This document shows, piece after piece, positions 42,916 to 51,423 of a DNA stretch of 64,000 nt. The position numbers were made by a program, and so were the translations under genes. The DNA lies in assembly GCF_900099605.1 (NCBI RefSeq), contig NZ_FNDK01000003.1:101211-165210 (forward strand). Reading direction: 5' to 3'. Position 1 is the first letter of the stretch; each line of letters starts with the position of its first letter. The notes under the pieces were generated by a model. It had not been told where the DNA came from. It did no database searches and was given only the letters and a program-made list of their open reading frames with translations. Source of the stretch: Alteribacillus persepolensis. Lineage in GTDB: Bacteria > Bacillota > Bacilli > Bacillales > Marinococcaceae.

Positions 42916-43055
42916 CATGTGGCTGTTACGTTCCATATATAGTGTTGGAAAAGGAGACGGCACTCCTACTTTGGGTGCAATCCCTATACACCATCGTACA
43001 CTTCCTAAGCTCGTGACATAGGATATAGTACAAATAAAAGAAAGGAATGATATGG

Positions 43056-43679
43056 ATGTACTATGTCCCGCCCATGTTTCCTTACATGCCTTACGGGTAT
43101 GCATCAAGGTATTATCCCGCTCCAGAGTATTGGCACGATAGGCAGATGCCGCCGCAGCAGATGGCATATCCAGAAGCGTTTATAAACCCTTATATGAATG
43201 AGGCGGCACCTGCCAAACGCTCAGAAAACGCACCGCCATATAATAATAATTACAATAATGAACACATCTCTTTACAAGATTACGGGTCACAGCCATTTGT
43301 GGTGAATATAGAAGAAGCAACCACGCAAAATAACACGTTCCGCACAGCTTTATGGACAGGAGAGCATTTACAAGTCACTGTTATGAGTATTGATGTTGGT
43401 GATGATATTGGTTTAGAAATACATCCAGATGTGGACCAGTTTTTACGGATTGAACAAGGGCAAGGACTTGTTCAGATGGGAGAAACACAAGATCAATTGC
43501 CATTTGAAACAAGAGTACGTGATGATGATGCTATCATGGTTCCTGCTGGTATGTGGCACAACTTAACGAATATAGGAAATGTTCCGCTGAAATTATACAC
43601 CATTTATGCGCCGCCTGAGCATCCATATGGAACGGTTCATCAGACAAAAGCAGACGCATTGGCTGCGGAAGAAGATTAA
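43056..43679 (+). CDS. Cupin-domain protein with Tyr/Pro-rich leader
   Basis: 207 residues. Residues 1-45 are rich in Tyr, Pro and Met (MYYVPPMFPYMPYGYASRYY); residues 50-75 are an Asn-rich linker; residues about 85-190 form a cupin of the mannose-6-phosphate isomerase-like type (GDDIGLEIHPDVDQFLRIEQGQG, PAGMWHNLTNIG). Metal ligands H, D/Q and H are partly kept. The start at 43056 was chosen after the AAAGG site. The leader resembles that of the DPBB protein at 32852, suggesting both are sent to the same place, perhaps the spore coat. Confidence 0.8.
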   Translation: MYYVPPMFPYMPYGYASRYYPAPEYWHDRQMPPQQMAYPEAFINPYMNEAAPAKRSENAPPYNNNYNNEHISLQDYGSQPFVVNIEEATTQNNTFRTALWTGEHLQVTVMSIDVGDDIGLEIHPDVDQFLRIEQGQGLVQMGETQDQLPFETRVRDDDAIMVPAGMWHNLTNIGNVPLKLYTIYAPPEHPYGTVHQTKADALAAEED

Positions 43680-43691
43680 ATATACCGTGTT

Positions 43692-43732
43692 AACAAAGCG
43701 CTGATGTTTTCCACGTCAGTGCTTTGTTTTCT
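43692..43732 (+). terminator. Terminator after cupin gene
   Basis: Thirteen-base arms AACAAAGCGCTGA (43692-43704) and TCAGTGCTTTGTT (43716-43728), one mismatch, then TT. Confidence 0.8.
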
Positions 43733-43884
43733 TGGTGATGCAATAGAAGGGGTTAATAACAAAGAGACATCATAAGACAAAGCGAGAAGGAGATAATAAA
43801 AAACACCCCAAGCATTTGTTTTTGTATCTGCAAAGATTGCTGTTACGATAAATAATGAAACTCCATCAAGAAAGGATTATGACA

Positions 43885-44886
43885 ATGTCCAATATAAATA
43901 TTCCGGTTTCCGTTTTGAATTTGGTTCCCATTCGCCAAGGACAAGATGCAGGTGAAGCCATTGCTGATATGGCGGATTTAGCACAAGCTGTAGAAAGAAT
44001 GGGCTATACCCGCTATTGGATTGCAGAGCATCACAATACATCAACGTTGGCGAGTTCGGCAACGGCTCTTTTGATTAAACATACGTTAGAGCACACAGAC
44101 AGCATCCGCGTTGGTTCTGGCGGTATTATGCTGCCGAATCACTCGCCGCTTGTTGTCGCAGAACAATTTGGCACGATGGCATCGGTTTATCCGAATCGAT
44201 TAGATTTAGGACTAGGCCGTGCACCGGGAACCGATATGCTGACAGCCACTGCGCTGCGCCGCTCGCAGCATGAGTCGGTGCATACGTTCCCAGAAGACGT
44301 GAATGCTTTGTTGAAATATCTTGGACCGGAAGAAGTACAGGATTATGTCAGAGCGTACCCTGGTGTAGGTACGGGTGTTCCACTTTATATTCTTGGTTCA
44401 TCTACGGATTCTGCTCATTTAGCAGCCGAATTAGGACTGCCTTATTCGTTTGCTTCTCATTTCGCGCCAAAATATATGGAAGAAGCTTTTTCAATTTATC
44501 GAAGAAAATTCAAACCATCACAATATTTATCAGCTCCATACATTATCGCTGGCATGAATGTAATTGCAGCAGAGACAGATGAAGAGGCAGAGCGTGAATC
44601 AACTACTATGCAGCAATTTTTCTTAAATGTTGTACGCGGGTCGAAAAATCCGCTCAGCCCGCCGGTAGATGATATGGATGCTATTTGGGGCCCCGCAGAA
44701 AAGCAAGCAGCTCAGTCCATGTCCAGCATGACATTTATGGGAAGCAAAGACACGGTGCAAAAACAGCTTTCCAGCTTTCAAGAGCGATTCCATGTTGATG
44801 AAATTATGGCTGTTTCTTATATTTATGATCCAGACAAACAAAAGCGGTCGTATGAAATTTTCAAGGAAATTGTTGATGGCAAATAA
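43885..44886 (+). CDS. Luciferase-like FMN-dependent oxidoreductase
   Basis: 333-residue protein of the bacterial-luciferase-like superfamily, group with [20 protein letters not shown] at the start, [66 protein letters not shown] and [12 protein letters not shown]. It resembles Bacillus YvbT/YceB-type proteins. It uses reduced FMN probably supplied by a flavin reductase. Substrate unknown. The start at 43885 is nine bases after AAAGG; an ATG six bases earlier is possible. Confidence 0.9.
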   Translation: MSNINIPVSVLNLVPIRQGQDAGEAIADMADLAQAVERMGYTRYWIAEHHNTSTLASSATALLIKHTLEHTDSIRVGSGGIMLPNHSPLVVAEQFGTMASVYPNRLDLGLGRAPGTDMLTATALRRSQHESVHTFPEDVNALLKYLGPEEVQDYVRAYPGVGTGVPLYILGSSTDSAHLAAELGLPYSFASHFAPKYMEEAFSIYRRKFKPSQYLSAPYIIAGMNVIAAETDEEAERESTTMQQFFLNVVRGSKNPLSPPVDDMDAIWGPAEKQAAQSMSSMTFMGSKDTVQKQLSSFQERFHVDEIMAVSYIYDPDKQKRSYEIFKEIVDGK

Positions 44887-44922
44887 CAACAGCGCAGTCC
44901 TGTAGAGGGCTGCGTTGTTTTT
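44885..44922 (+). terminator. Terminator after luciferase-like gene
   Basis: Two-part stem AACAA...CGCAG-T-CCT / AGG-G-CTGCG-TTGTT followed by TTTT. Confidence 0.7.
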
Positions 44923-44984
44923 GGATAGAAGAAAACCGCGGGGAGGAAAGGAAAAAATGCGGGAAAAACGGTTAGACAGCCGCG

Positions 44985-45422
44985 CTAATGAAGCATCGCT
45001 CTAATATCATCAACAAACTTGCGGTTCGTATCAATTACTTCTTCTACAATGCGCCGGCTTTCAGGGTCCACATCTCCTCGCACGATCTCTTCTGAATAGT
45101 GAATGCCGTATTTGTCCAGGCCTTTGAGTGCGTCTTCTAGAATATCGTCTGTTTCATGAGAGAGCATGCGGCTGTGCATAAAACTGTGCATTTTACCGGT
45201 AACACCTTCACTATCTGCAGGAACGCCATGGAGATTTTGGATGCGTTCACAGAGCTGCTGGGCATGGTGTTTTAATTCTTGCTGCATCGTTTGAAAGGTT
45301 TCTTTTAAATGAGAATCTTGTACGTGCTGAATGTAGTGCTCAAATGAACGAATGCCCATGTATGTACCCCGCAAAATGGTATTCAACTCTTCAATGACAA
45401 CGTCTCTATTGTGCAAAAACAT
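44985..45422 (-). CDS. Ferritin-like protein, DUF2383 type
   Basis: 145 residues, all-helical, matching the DUF2383/ferritin-like group: NTILRGTYMGIRSFEHYIQHVQDSHLKETFQTMQQELKHHAQQL at residues 11-54, with Glu and His at spaced positions, and DALKGLDKYGIHYSEEIV in the second half. Likely a small four-helix protein, possibly metal-binding and sporulation-associated. ATG after AAAGGAAG. Single gene. Confidence 0.8.
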   Translation of the reverse strand: MFLHNRDVVIEELNTILRGTYMGIRSFEHYIQHVQDSHLKETFQTMQQELKHHAQQLCERIQNLHGVPADSEGVTGKMHSFMHSRMLSHETDDILEDALKGLDKYGIHYSEEIVRGDVDPESRRIVEEVIDTNRKFVDDIRAMLH

Positions 45423-45721
45423 CACTTCCTTTCCATGTTTCTTTTAATATATCCCACTTCTCACATTCTTAATAAAGAAGAGAAAGCATTAAGAAAGACA
45501 ATACAATATGTCTAATATGAAAAAGACAGGGAATTGTCACTTTTGTTTATTCCAAAAAACATGGTTGTTTTAGTAAGACACAAATCAGTGTAATAAAAAT
45601 TTCGTACCGAGTTTTTCTAATGAGCTTATCCTTTATTTTTTTAGGTCTATTAGTGCATCACTTTTTACATATTCACGACTAATAGAAATAGACGTGGTGA
45701 CAAGAATGGGGGAGGTAATAG

Positions 45722-45796
45722 ATGAATGAGAAAAAAGCAGGAAAACATTTGGATGCTGCTCGTATAATGAGAAGAAGGGGACAAATAAATCTGTGA
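45722..45796 (+). CDS. Possible 24-residue upstream ORF before PBP gene
   Basis: ATG with a strong GGGGGAGG six bases upstream; product MNEKKAGKHLDAARIMRRRG followed by QINL, basic. The stop codon is 17 bases before the penicillin-binding protein start, so it could couple or attenuate its translation. The rest of the 390-base gap (45423-45721) shows no gene. A second ATG at 45726 in another frame gives only 13 residues. Confidence 0.35.
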   Translation: MNEKKAGKHLDAARIMRRRGQINL

Positions 45797-45813
45797 AACG
45801 GAGGAACACAGCC

Positions 45814-47796
45814 ATGAAAAAATTACTGCTTATGTTATGTTTCTTCATTGGACTGGCAGCCTGCTCCAATGGACCGACACAAGAAGAAGTGATGGAGAAA
45901 TTTGTTTCTGCTTGGAATGATGGAGACTTTACGTTGATGTATACATATCTTTCTAGTGAATCAAAAGAAAAAATAGAGGAAGAGACATTTGTGGAGAGAT
46001 ATCAATCCATTTATAAAGGAGTTGAGGCAGAAAATCTTACAGTAGAAGCAGGAACAACCACAGAGGAGGAAGGTGATGACACACCGAAGCCTTTTCACGT
46101 GACAATGGATACGGTAGCAGGAACCATTTCTTTTGACGGAGAAGCGGAGATGGTGCAAGAAGAAACAGATGACGGACAGACGTGGCGTATTCACTGGGAT
46201 GCTTCGTTTATTTTCCCGCAATTGAACGATGGACAGACTGTACAGGTCATGTCGGAAGAGCCGGAGCGCGGCAATATTTATGACCGAAATGACCGTCCGC
46301 TTGCGATGCAGTCTCCTGTGAAAGAAGCGGGACTGGTGCCAGGTAAGATGACAGAAGACACTGCATCGGAAATTGCTGCTGCTTTGGAGATGGAAGAAGA
46401 CGACATTACTTCCGCTCTGGAGGCGGACTGGGTAACAGAAGAGACATTTGTGCCGCTAAAAAAATTACGTCCTGATGGGAAAGACAGCGAAGCCGAAGAA
46501 ATGCTGGAGATTGACGGGGTCATGATACAGGAAGCGTCGGCACGTTTTTATCCGTATAAAGAAAAAGCTGCGCATCTTACTGGTTATATTCAAGAAGTAA
46601 CAGCAGAAGACTTAGAAGAACTGCCGGCAGATGAATATGGAACGGGATCTGTTGTAGGAAAAGCGGGGCTTGAAAGCATTTATGAAGAAAAGCTGCATGG
46701 CTCAAAAGGCTGGCGTATTTATATACCGGAAAGTGAAACGGTGATTGCTGAAAAAGAAGTAGAACACGGAGAAGACGTGAAAGTATCGATAGATGCCGCG
46801 TTTCAAGAGAACATGTATGACAGCATGCAGAACGATGCAGGAGCTGGTGTGGCATTGGATCCAAAGACAGGAGAGACACTGGCGCTGGTGAGCACCCCGT
46901 CGTATGATCCTAATCATTTTGTCTTTGGCTGGCCGCGTGGAGCATTTACAAAAGCAAGTGAACATCCAGATTCACCATTTTCTGCAAGGTTTAATAATCG
47001 CTATTCTCCAGGCTCTACGATAAAGCCGCTGACAGCATCGGCGGCCTTGCAGGCGGGAAGCCTTCATGCAGAAGAGGCGAAGACGATAGAAGGAAGAAGC
47101 TGGCAGCCAAATGAGAGCTGGGGCGGCTATAAAGTGACACGTGTGTCGGACGCATTGACGCGTGTAGACTTAAAAGATGCCCTTATTACATCTGATAATA
47201 TTTACTTTGCACAAGCGGCATTGGATACAGGCAGTGAAGCGTTCAGTGAAGGCTTGAAGCGTTTTGGTTTTGAAGAAGAAGTTCCTTACCAGTTTCCAGT
47301 TGCTCCCTCATCGATTGCCAATGACGAGTTGGATGATGAGATGCTGCTGGCGGATACGGGTTACGGACAAGGACAAATGCTGATGTCTCCTATTCATGTG
47401 GCAGCCGCATTTACAGCTTTTATTAATGAAGGGGATATGCTTGAGCCGACACTTTTAAGCCAAGAAGAGCCTAGAGAAGTATGGCATGAACAGGCCGCTC
47501 CTGCAGAACATCTGGACGTTATCCGTGAAGGCATGCAAGGTATTGTGGAAAATCACCGTGGATCTGCTTATCAGCCAGTGATGGAACAGCTCACCATTGC
47601 CGGAAAAACGGGTACAGCCGAGCTGAAAAGAAGCCAAACAGATGAAAACACAAAAGAAAACGGCTGGTTCGCGGCTTACGATTATGAAAAGGAAGATTTG
47701 CTGATGGTAATGATGATAGAAGGTGTGCAGGATAAAGGCGGAAGTACGTATACGGTGGAAAAAGTAAAACAGTTGTTTGCTGAGTGGAAAGAGTAA
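45814..47796 (+). CDS. pbpC: Class B penicillin-binding protein (PbpC/PBP3-like)
   Basis: 660-residue lipoprotein transpeptidase. Lipobox LAAC (Cys about residue 17), then an NTF2-like MecA N-terminal domain (about 20-140), a dimerisation domain (RGNIYDRNDRPLA around 160), and a transpeptidase domain with the three active motifs STIK (in YSPGSTIKPL, about 405), SDN (in ALITSDNIYF, about 465) and KTGT (in IAGKTGTAELK, about 608). This architecture matches PBP3 of B. subtilis and PBP2a-type proteins, which tolerate some beta-lactams. The start at 45814 follows GGAGG. Acidic composition suggests a salt-adapted host. Confidence 0.9.
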   Translation: MKKLLLMLCFFIGLAACSNGPTQEEVMEKFVSAWNDGDFTLMYTYLSSESKEKIEEETFVERYQSIYKGVEAENLTVEAGTTTEEEGDDTPKPFHVTMDTVAGTISFDGEAEMVQEETDDGQTWRIHWDASFIFPQLNDGQTVQVMSEEPERGNIYDRNDRPLAMQSPVKEAGLVPGKMTEDTASEIAAALEMEEDDITSALEADWVTEETFVPLKKLRPDGKDSEAEEMLEIDGVMIQEASARFYPYKEKAAHLTGYIQEVTAEDLEELPADEYGTGSVVGKAGLESIYEEKLHGSKGWRIYIPESETVIAEKEVEHGEDVKVSIDAAFQENMYDSMQNDAGAGVALDPKTGETLALVSTPSYDPNHFVFGWPRGAFTKASEHPDSPFSARFNNRYSPGSTIKPLTASAALQAGSLHAEEAKTIEGRSWQPNESWGGYKVTRVSDALTRVDLKDALITSDNIYFAQAALDTGSEAFSEGLKRFGFEEEVPYQFPVAPSSIANDELDDEMLLADTGYGQGQMLMSPIHVAAAFTAFINEGDMLEPTLLSQEEPREVWHEQAAPAEHLDVIREGMQGIVENHRGSAYQPVMEQLTIAGKTGTAELKRSQTDENTKENGWFAAYDYEKEDLLMVMMIEGVQDKGGSTYTVEKVKQLFAEWKE

Positions 47797-47805
47797 GATA
47801 AATAT

Positions 47806-47836
47806 CCCCCCTAAAGTCAAAAGCGGTTTAGGGGGG
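47806..47836 (+). terminator. Hairpin after PBP gene
   Basis: Perfect ten-base arms CCCCCCTAAA and TTTAGGGGGG with an 11-base loop. No T run follows directly; the adjoining repeat copy C ends in T6 and may complete termination. Confidence 0.65.
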
Positions 47837-47857
47837 GCGTAGTAAGGCAGGAATGAG

Positions 47858-47946
47858 AAGGATAAAATATACGTTTTTTGTGTAGCACAAGCGCCTAGCT
47901 GCTCAGGGTTTTCCTTCTTGACGCTGGGCGGTGTGCACTTTTTTGT
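47858..47946 (+). repeat. Dispersed GCGCAAGCGCC repeat, copy C (short)
   Basis: Left block AAGGATAAAATATACG, TTTTTTGTGTAG and GCACAAGCGCCTAGC; right block GCTGGGCGGTGTGCACTTTTTT. The arms GCACAAGCGCCTAGC and GCTGGGCGGTGTGC pair with few mismatches around a 23-base loop, so this copy is a compact hairpin with a T run. Confidence 0.65.
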
Positions 47947-48001
47947 TTATGGACCATTTGAAAAGATGGATTGGTACGAAAAAACTCGTATTTCGAAACT
48001 T

Positions 48002-48292
48002 TTACTGTTGGTCTTCTGTGTTTTCTTCATCTTCTAATTCGAGTTCATTGTCTTCTGAACTATCGTCTGCAGGTTCTTCCGTTTCGTTACCGGCAGGTTC
48101 TTCTGTTCCATTATCAGCAGGTTCTTCTGCACCGTCATCTGCGGGCTCCTCTACATCAGCATTTGTCTCGACATCTTCTGCCGGAGCGTCTTCGCCAGCA
48201 GGGGCTTCATCTTCTGTTTCAGTACCGCATGCAGTAAGCACTCCAAATGCAAGTAAAGCAGAAGCGGTAGTGTAAAGCAGCTTTTTGTTCAT
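48002..48292 (-). CDS. Acidic repeat lipoprotein
   Basis: 96 residues. Signal peptide with lipobox LTAC (Cys about 22), then an almost entirely acidic tail with imperfect repeats of EEPADDG, EEPADNGT, EEPAGNET, EEPADDSS and no folded domain visible. ATG at 48292 follows GGGGGAG. Such short acidic lipoproteins are frequent in halophilic and alkaliphilic bacilli; a role in surface charge or cation binding is possible but not shown. Confidence 0.75.
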   Translation of the reverse strand: MNKKLLYTTASALLAFGVLTACGTETEDEAPAGEDAPAEDVETNADVEEPADDGAEEPADNGTEEPAGNETEEPADDSSEDNELELEDEENTEDQQ

Positions 48293-48776
48293 AAACAACT
48301 CCCCCATTCATTTTTAATGCTGAATGTGATCAGCTACATTAAACCTAGCAAAGGAAACCAGCATCGTCTATGTATTGCGGTTATTTTTGAATCTGTTTCA
48401 AATTATCACACCAAAATTTGGAAATGGTTAAAGAGATATGGGAAGGTATGAGAGGAATGTAAACGCAGCGTTAATTTTATTATGTTTGTTAAAAGACTCT
48501 GCACTTTTTGTTAGGGATGACCGCCGCCTTCTCCTTTCTGGTTGGATGGTTCTTCGAGCTGACACTGCAGCTGCTGCTTTTCCCGCTAACATCACTGAGG
48601 AACAAATAAGAAAAGATGGCTTGTCCTTGAGTGATGATAGCGTATTTTTAACAAAGGTAAACGTTCTTAATGTGCAAAAAAGTAGACCATCCATGCACCC
48701 CGACATTTGTTGTAAAACCATTAAAAAACCTATCACTTGTGTCATACACACAGATGACAGGCAGCTTTTTAAGGAA
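48293..48776. other. Intergenic region, no convincing gene
   Basis: Open frames of about 135 codons exist on both strands between 48428 and 48842, but neither has a ribosome binding site or a recognisable sequence, and the plus-strand one runs into repeat copy D. A hairpin CTGTCATCTGTGTG...-type lies near 48735-48765. Left unannotated. Confidence 0.4.
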
Positions 48777-48922
48777 AGAAAGTATACAAGTACGGCGTTT
48801 TTGGTGTCCAGCGCAAGCGCCCAGACGCTCAAGTACACGTGACGCGGACCTGTTCAGCATTGGCACAGGAGGCGCGGCAGTTTTAGCTGAACTTCCTTCT
48901 TTCAGGGCGCTTGTGCTTTGCT
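48777..48922 (+). repeat. Dispersed GCGCAAGCGCC repeat, copy D
   Basis: Left block AGAAAGTATACAAGTACGG, CGTTTTTGGTGTCCAGCGC, then AAGCGCCC; interior with TGTTCAGCATTGGCACAGGA shared with copy B; right block CTTCTTTCAGGGCGCTTGTGC. It touches the 3' end of ccdA. Confidence 0.78.
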
Positions 48923-49638
48923 TAGATACTAAACGGTACGAAACGAGCCAAGTAGCTTGAAATCATTTGGAAGTAGCCAAAAAACAGCATGAGCCCCATA
49001 ATGACCATCACCACACCACCGGTTTTTTGCAAGCGGGGCATCCATTTATGAAAATGCTTGAGTTTATGAAGAGACTTGGAAAAGAAGAGAGCCACAATTA
49101 AAAACGGGATCCCCATTCCTATAGAGTAAACAAACAGCATCAGCATGCCAGCTGTCATGGTTTCACTTTGGCTGGCCATCGTTAAAATAGATCCCAATAC
49201 TAAACCGACGCATGGAGACCATCCGGCTGCAAACAAGAGGCCAAACAGAACAGAACCGCCAAAACTGTTCGTTTTTTTCGGTTGTTTCTGGATTTTCTTT
49301 TCTGACATAAGGCTGCGAATCGAAAGCAGTCCAGTCATTTGCAGGCCAAACAAGACAATAATGACACCGCCGATTTGTGCAATCATATTGCTGTATTGGC
49401 GGAACAGTTGTCCGATAAACGTGGATGAAGCTCCAAGCAGCATGAATATAATAGTAAAGCCGAGAATGAATCCGAGGCTTCGCATCAAAATGATACGCTG
49501 GTCAGCGTTTATTTCATTATTGGAAACAGTCGTTCCTGTTAACTGTGCTAAGTATGCGGGGACTAAAGGGAATACACATGGAGACAAAAAGGAGATGACA
49601 CCTGCTCCTAAAGCCAGCCAAATGGTAACTTCATTCAT
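48922..49638 (-). CDS. ccdA: Cytochrome c-type biogenesis protein CcdA
   Basis: 238 residues, six membrane segments, moves reducing power across the membrane to extracytoplasmic thioredoxin-like proteins for cytochrome c maturation and spore synthesis. The two redox cysteines are in LSPCVFPLVPAYL (about residue 21) and WSPCVGLVLGS (about 140). ATG after ACGGAGG. Its partner thioredoxin-like gene is not adjacent. Confidence 0.95.
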   Translation of the reverse strand: MNEVTIWLALGAGVISFLSPCVFPLVPAYLAQLTGTTVSNNEINADQRIILMRSLGFILGFTIIFMLLGASSTFIGQLFRQYSNMIAQIGGVIIVLFGLQMTGLLSIRSLMSEKKIQKQPKKTNSFGGSVLFGLLFAAGWSPCVGLVLGSILTMASQSETMTAGMLMLFVYSIGMGIPFLIVALFFSKSLHKLKHFHKWMPRLQKTGGVVMVIMGLMLFFGYFQMISSYLARFVPFSI

Positions 49639-49878
49639 GATTTACATACCTCCGTGATGTTGCCGTAAGATGTGTGGATGTAATTGTCCATTTCAAACAT
49701 ACTGTCTACTTTTATTTTCACTATTGATGAATAGAAAGTCAAATGACTATTCTTTAAACATGCTATCATTACTATATTAAATATTGATGAAGACATGCCA
49801 ACAGATGAAACAGCGCATGTTTTGCTGCACAATCCATACACTAAAACGGGTGATTTCAAAAAAGTTAGGTGACTGTGT

Positions 49879-51297
49879 ATGGATGCGAACTGGCTGTCTG
49901 TTATTCCATTTCTCGTTGTAATGCCCATAGCGATGTATACTAAGCAAGTACTGCCGGGGCTGATTTTGGGGCTATTGGCCGGATCTTATTTAATATCTCC
50001 ATCTATTATTGGCGGCATGGAAGAGATGCTTTCGTATGTGATTCAGGCATTAATTGACGAGGGCAATATTAAAATTATTGTGTTTTTGTACGGGTTCTCA
50101 GGGCTTATTGGTATGATTAAATACTGCGGTGGTATTAAAGGGTTTGTCGAAGCAGCATCGGAGAGAATATCAACGAAAAAAGGCGCGCTTTTTTTAACAT
50201 ATATTTCTACGATCGGGACATTTAGCGCCCCGACGTTTCGATTTGTGACGATTGCACCGATTATGAAAGCGCTATTGAAAAAAGTTAAGATGAGTGCCAA
50301 AGAGCTGGGGTTTGTCATCGAAACAACAGCGACCCCCGTTATTGTCTTAATCCCTGTCGCAACAGCGTTTGTAGGCTATATGGTTTCCGTTGTGCAAATA
50401 TCGGTGGAAAACCAGGGAGGGACAGAAGGGGCATATGATTTGTTTTTGCAAAGCATTCCTTTTAACTTTTTTGCGATTGTTATTATTTTACTTGGTATCT
50501 ACTTGAGTTTTTTTCATCATTCAAAATCAGGAGGCCCGATGCAAATCGATGAAACAGAAGGGGAAGAGAAAGAGGAGGATGACTGGCATGACTGTCATCC
50601 GGCCGTTGCCAGAGAACTTCCTTCTAAGCCCTGGAATTTACTAGTGCCGGTAGTGTTAGTCATCGTGCTTACGCTGTTTTTGACGTGGTGGGATGGCCAG
50701 GCCGAGGCGTCATCGGTTTGGCAAGCGTTTATTGAGGCAGATGTGATGCAGGCGATGGTAGTAGCGCTGATGATTACCGTGTTAGCAGCGGCTCTGTTTT
50801 TTTTATTTCAGCGTTTTAAACTAAAAGATTTAATTAACAGTTTTGTCGTTGGCGGCAATGAACTGATGGGCGTTATCGTGTTATTGGCCTTTGTATGGGG
50901 ACTGTCATCTGTGACCGAGGACTTAGGGTTTTCGGAGTTTGTGACAGCTCATGCCGGATGGATTCCAGAAGCATTTGTGACACCGCTGATGTTTGCTTTT
51001 GGTGCGGCTGTTTCTTATTTTATCGGATCAGCTTGGGGGACGTGGGGGATTTTAATGCCGCTTGGTGTCTCCCTTTCCATCGCAGCAGATGTGTCCTTGC
51101 CAATGATTATCGGAGCAGTATTTGCAAGTGGTTCATTTGGCGCATTTGCCTCTCCATTAAGTGATGATACCAACACCATGGCCAAAATTTTAAATGTATC
51201 AGTCGTAGAGTATGCTCATTTTAAGCTCAAGCCTGCATTAATTGCTGCTGCAATTACGGTGGCTCTTTATACAGCTGCTTCGTTTATATTGTCGTAA
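49879..51297 (+). CDS. NhaC-family Na+/H+ antiporter-type transporter
   Basis: 472 residues, about 11 membrane segments, ion transporter superfamily NhaC type (TIGTFSAPTFRFVTIAPIMKALL, SSVTEDLGFSEF, SAWGTWGILMPLGVSLS, FASGSFGAFASPLSDDTNTMAKI). A charged cytoplasmic loop rich in E and D lies near residues 215-240. It sits directly upstream of the hut genes with only a terminator between, the place where B. subtilis has its histidine permease downstream instead; a role in histidine or urocanate uptake is possible. Otherwise a sodium/proton or amino-acid antiporter. Confidence 0.85.
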   Translation: MDANWLSVIPFLVVMPIAMYTKQVLPGLILGLLAGSYLISPSIIGGMEEMLSYVIQALIDEGNIKIIVFLYGFSGLIGMIKYCGGIKGFVEAASERISTKKGALFLTYISTIGTFSAPTFRFVTIAPIMKALLKKVKMSAKELGFVIETTATPVIVLIPVATAFVGYMVSVVQISVENQGGTEGAYDLFLQSIPFNFFAIVIILLGIYLSFFHHSKSGGPMQIDETEGEEKEEDDWHDCHPAVARELPSKPWNLLVPVVLVIVLTLFLTWWDGQAEASSVWQAFIEADVMQAMVVALMITVLAAALFFLFQRFKLKDLINSFVVGGNELMGVIVLLAFVWGLSSVTEDLGFSEFVTAHAGWIPEAFVTPLMFAFGAAVSYFIGSAWGTWGILMPLGVSLSIAADVSLPMIIGAVFASGSFGAFASPLSDDTNTMAKILNVSVVEYAHFKLKPALIAAAITVALYTAASFILS

Positions 51298-51328
51298 TAA
51301 AAAGGACAGAAAAAAGTTATAGAGATAG

Positions 51329-51366
51329 AAAACTCCAGACGAATGCGTCTCTGGAGTTTTTTTGTA
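51329..51366 (+). terminator. Terminator between NhaC gene and hutU
   Basis: Ten-base arms AAAACTCCAG / CTGGAGTTTT (extra GAC/GTC pairs inside) followed by T7. It is 58 bases upstream of hutU, so it may act as a conditional terminator. Confidence 0.8.
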
Positions 51367-51423
51367 TTCATCCATCGCATAGGTATAAAAGAAGAATGTT
51401 TGCTCTAGGAAAGGATGACGAAT

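Noticed and set aside
45755..45772. CGTATAAT before the PBP gene as an ECF sigma -10 element.
   Set aside because: No -35 element of the AAC type at 16 bases; the nearest candidate is at 14 bases, and the site lies inside the small upstream ORF.
48428..48842. Overlapping frames of about 135 codons on both strands.
   Set aside because: No ribosome binding site, no recognisable sequence, and they run into repeat copy D.
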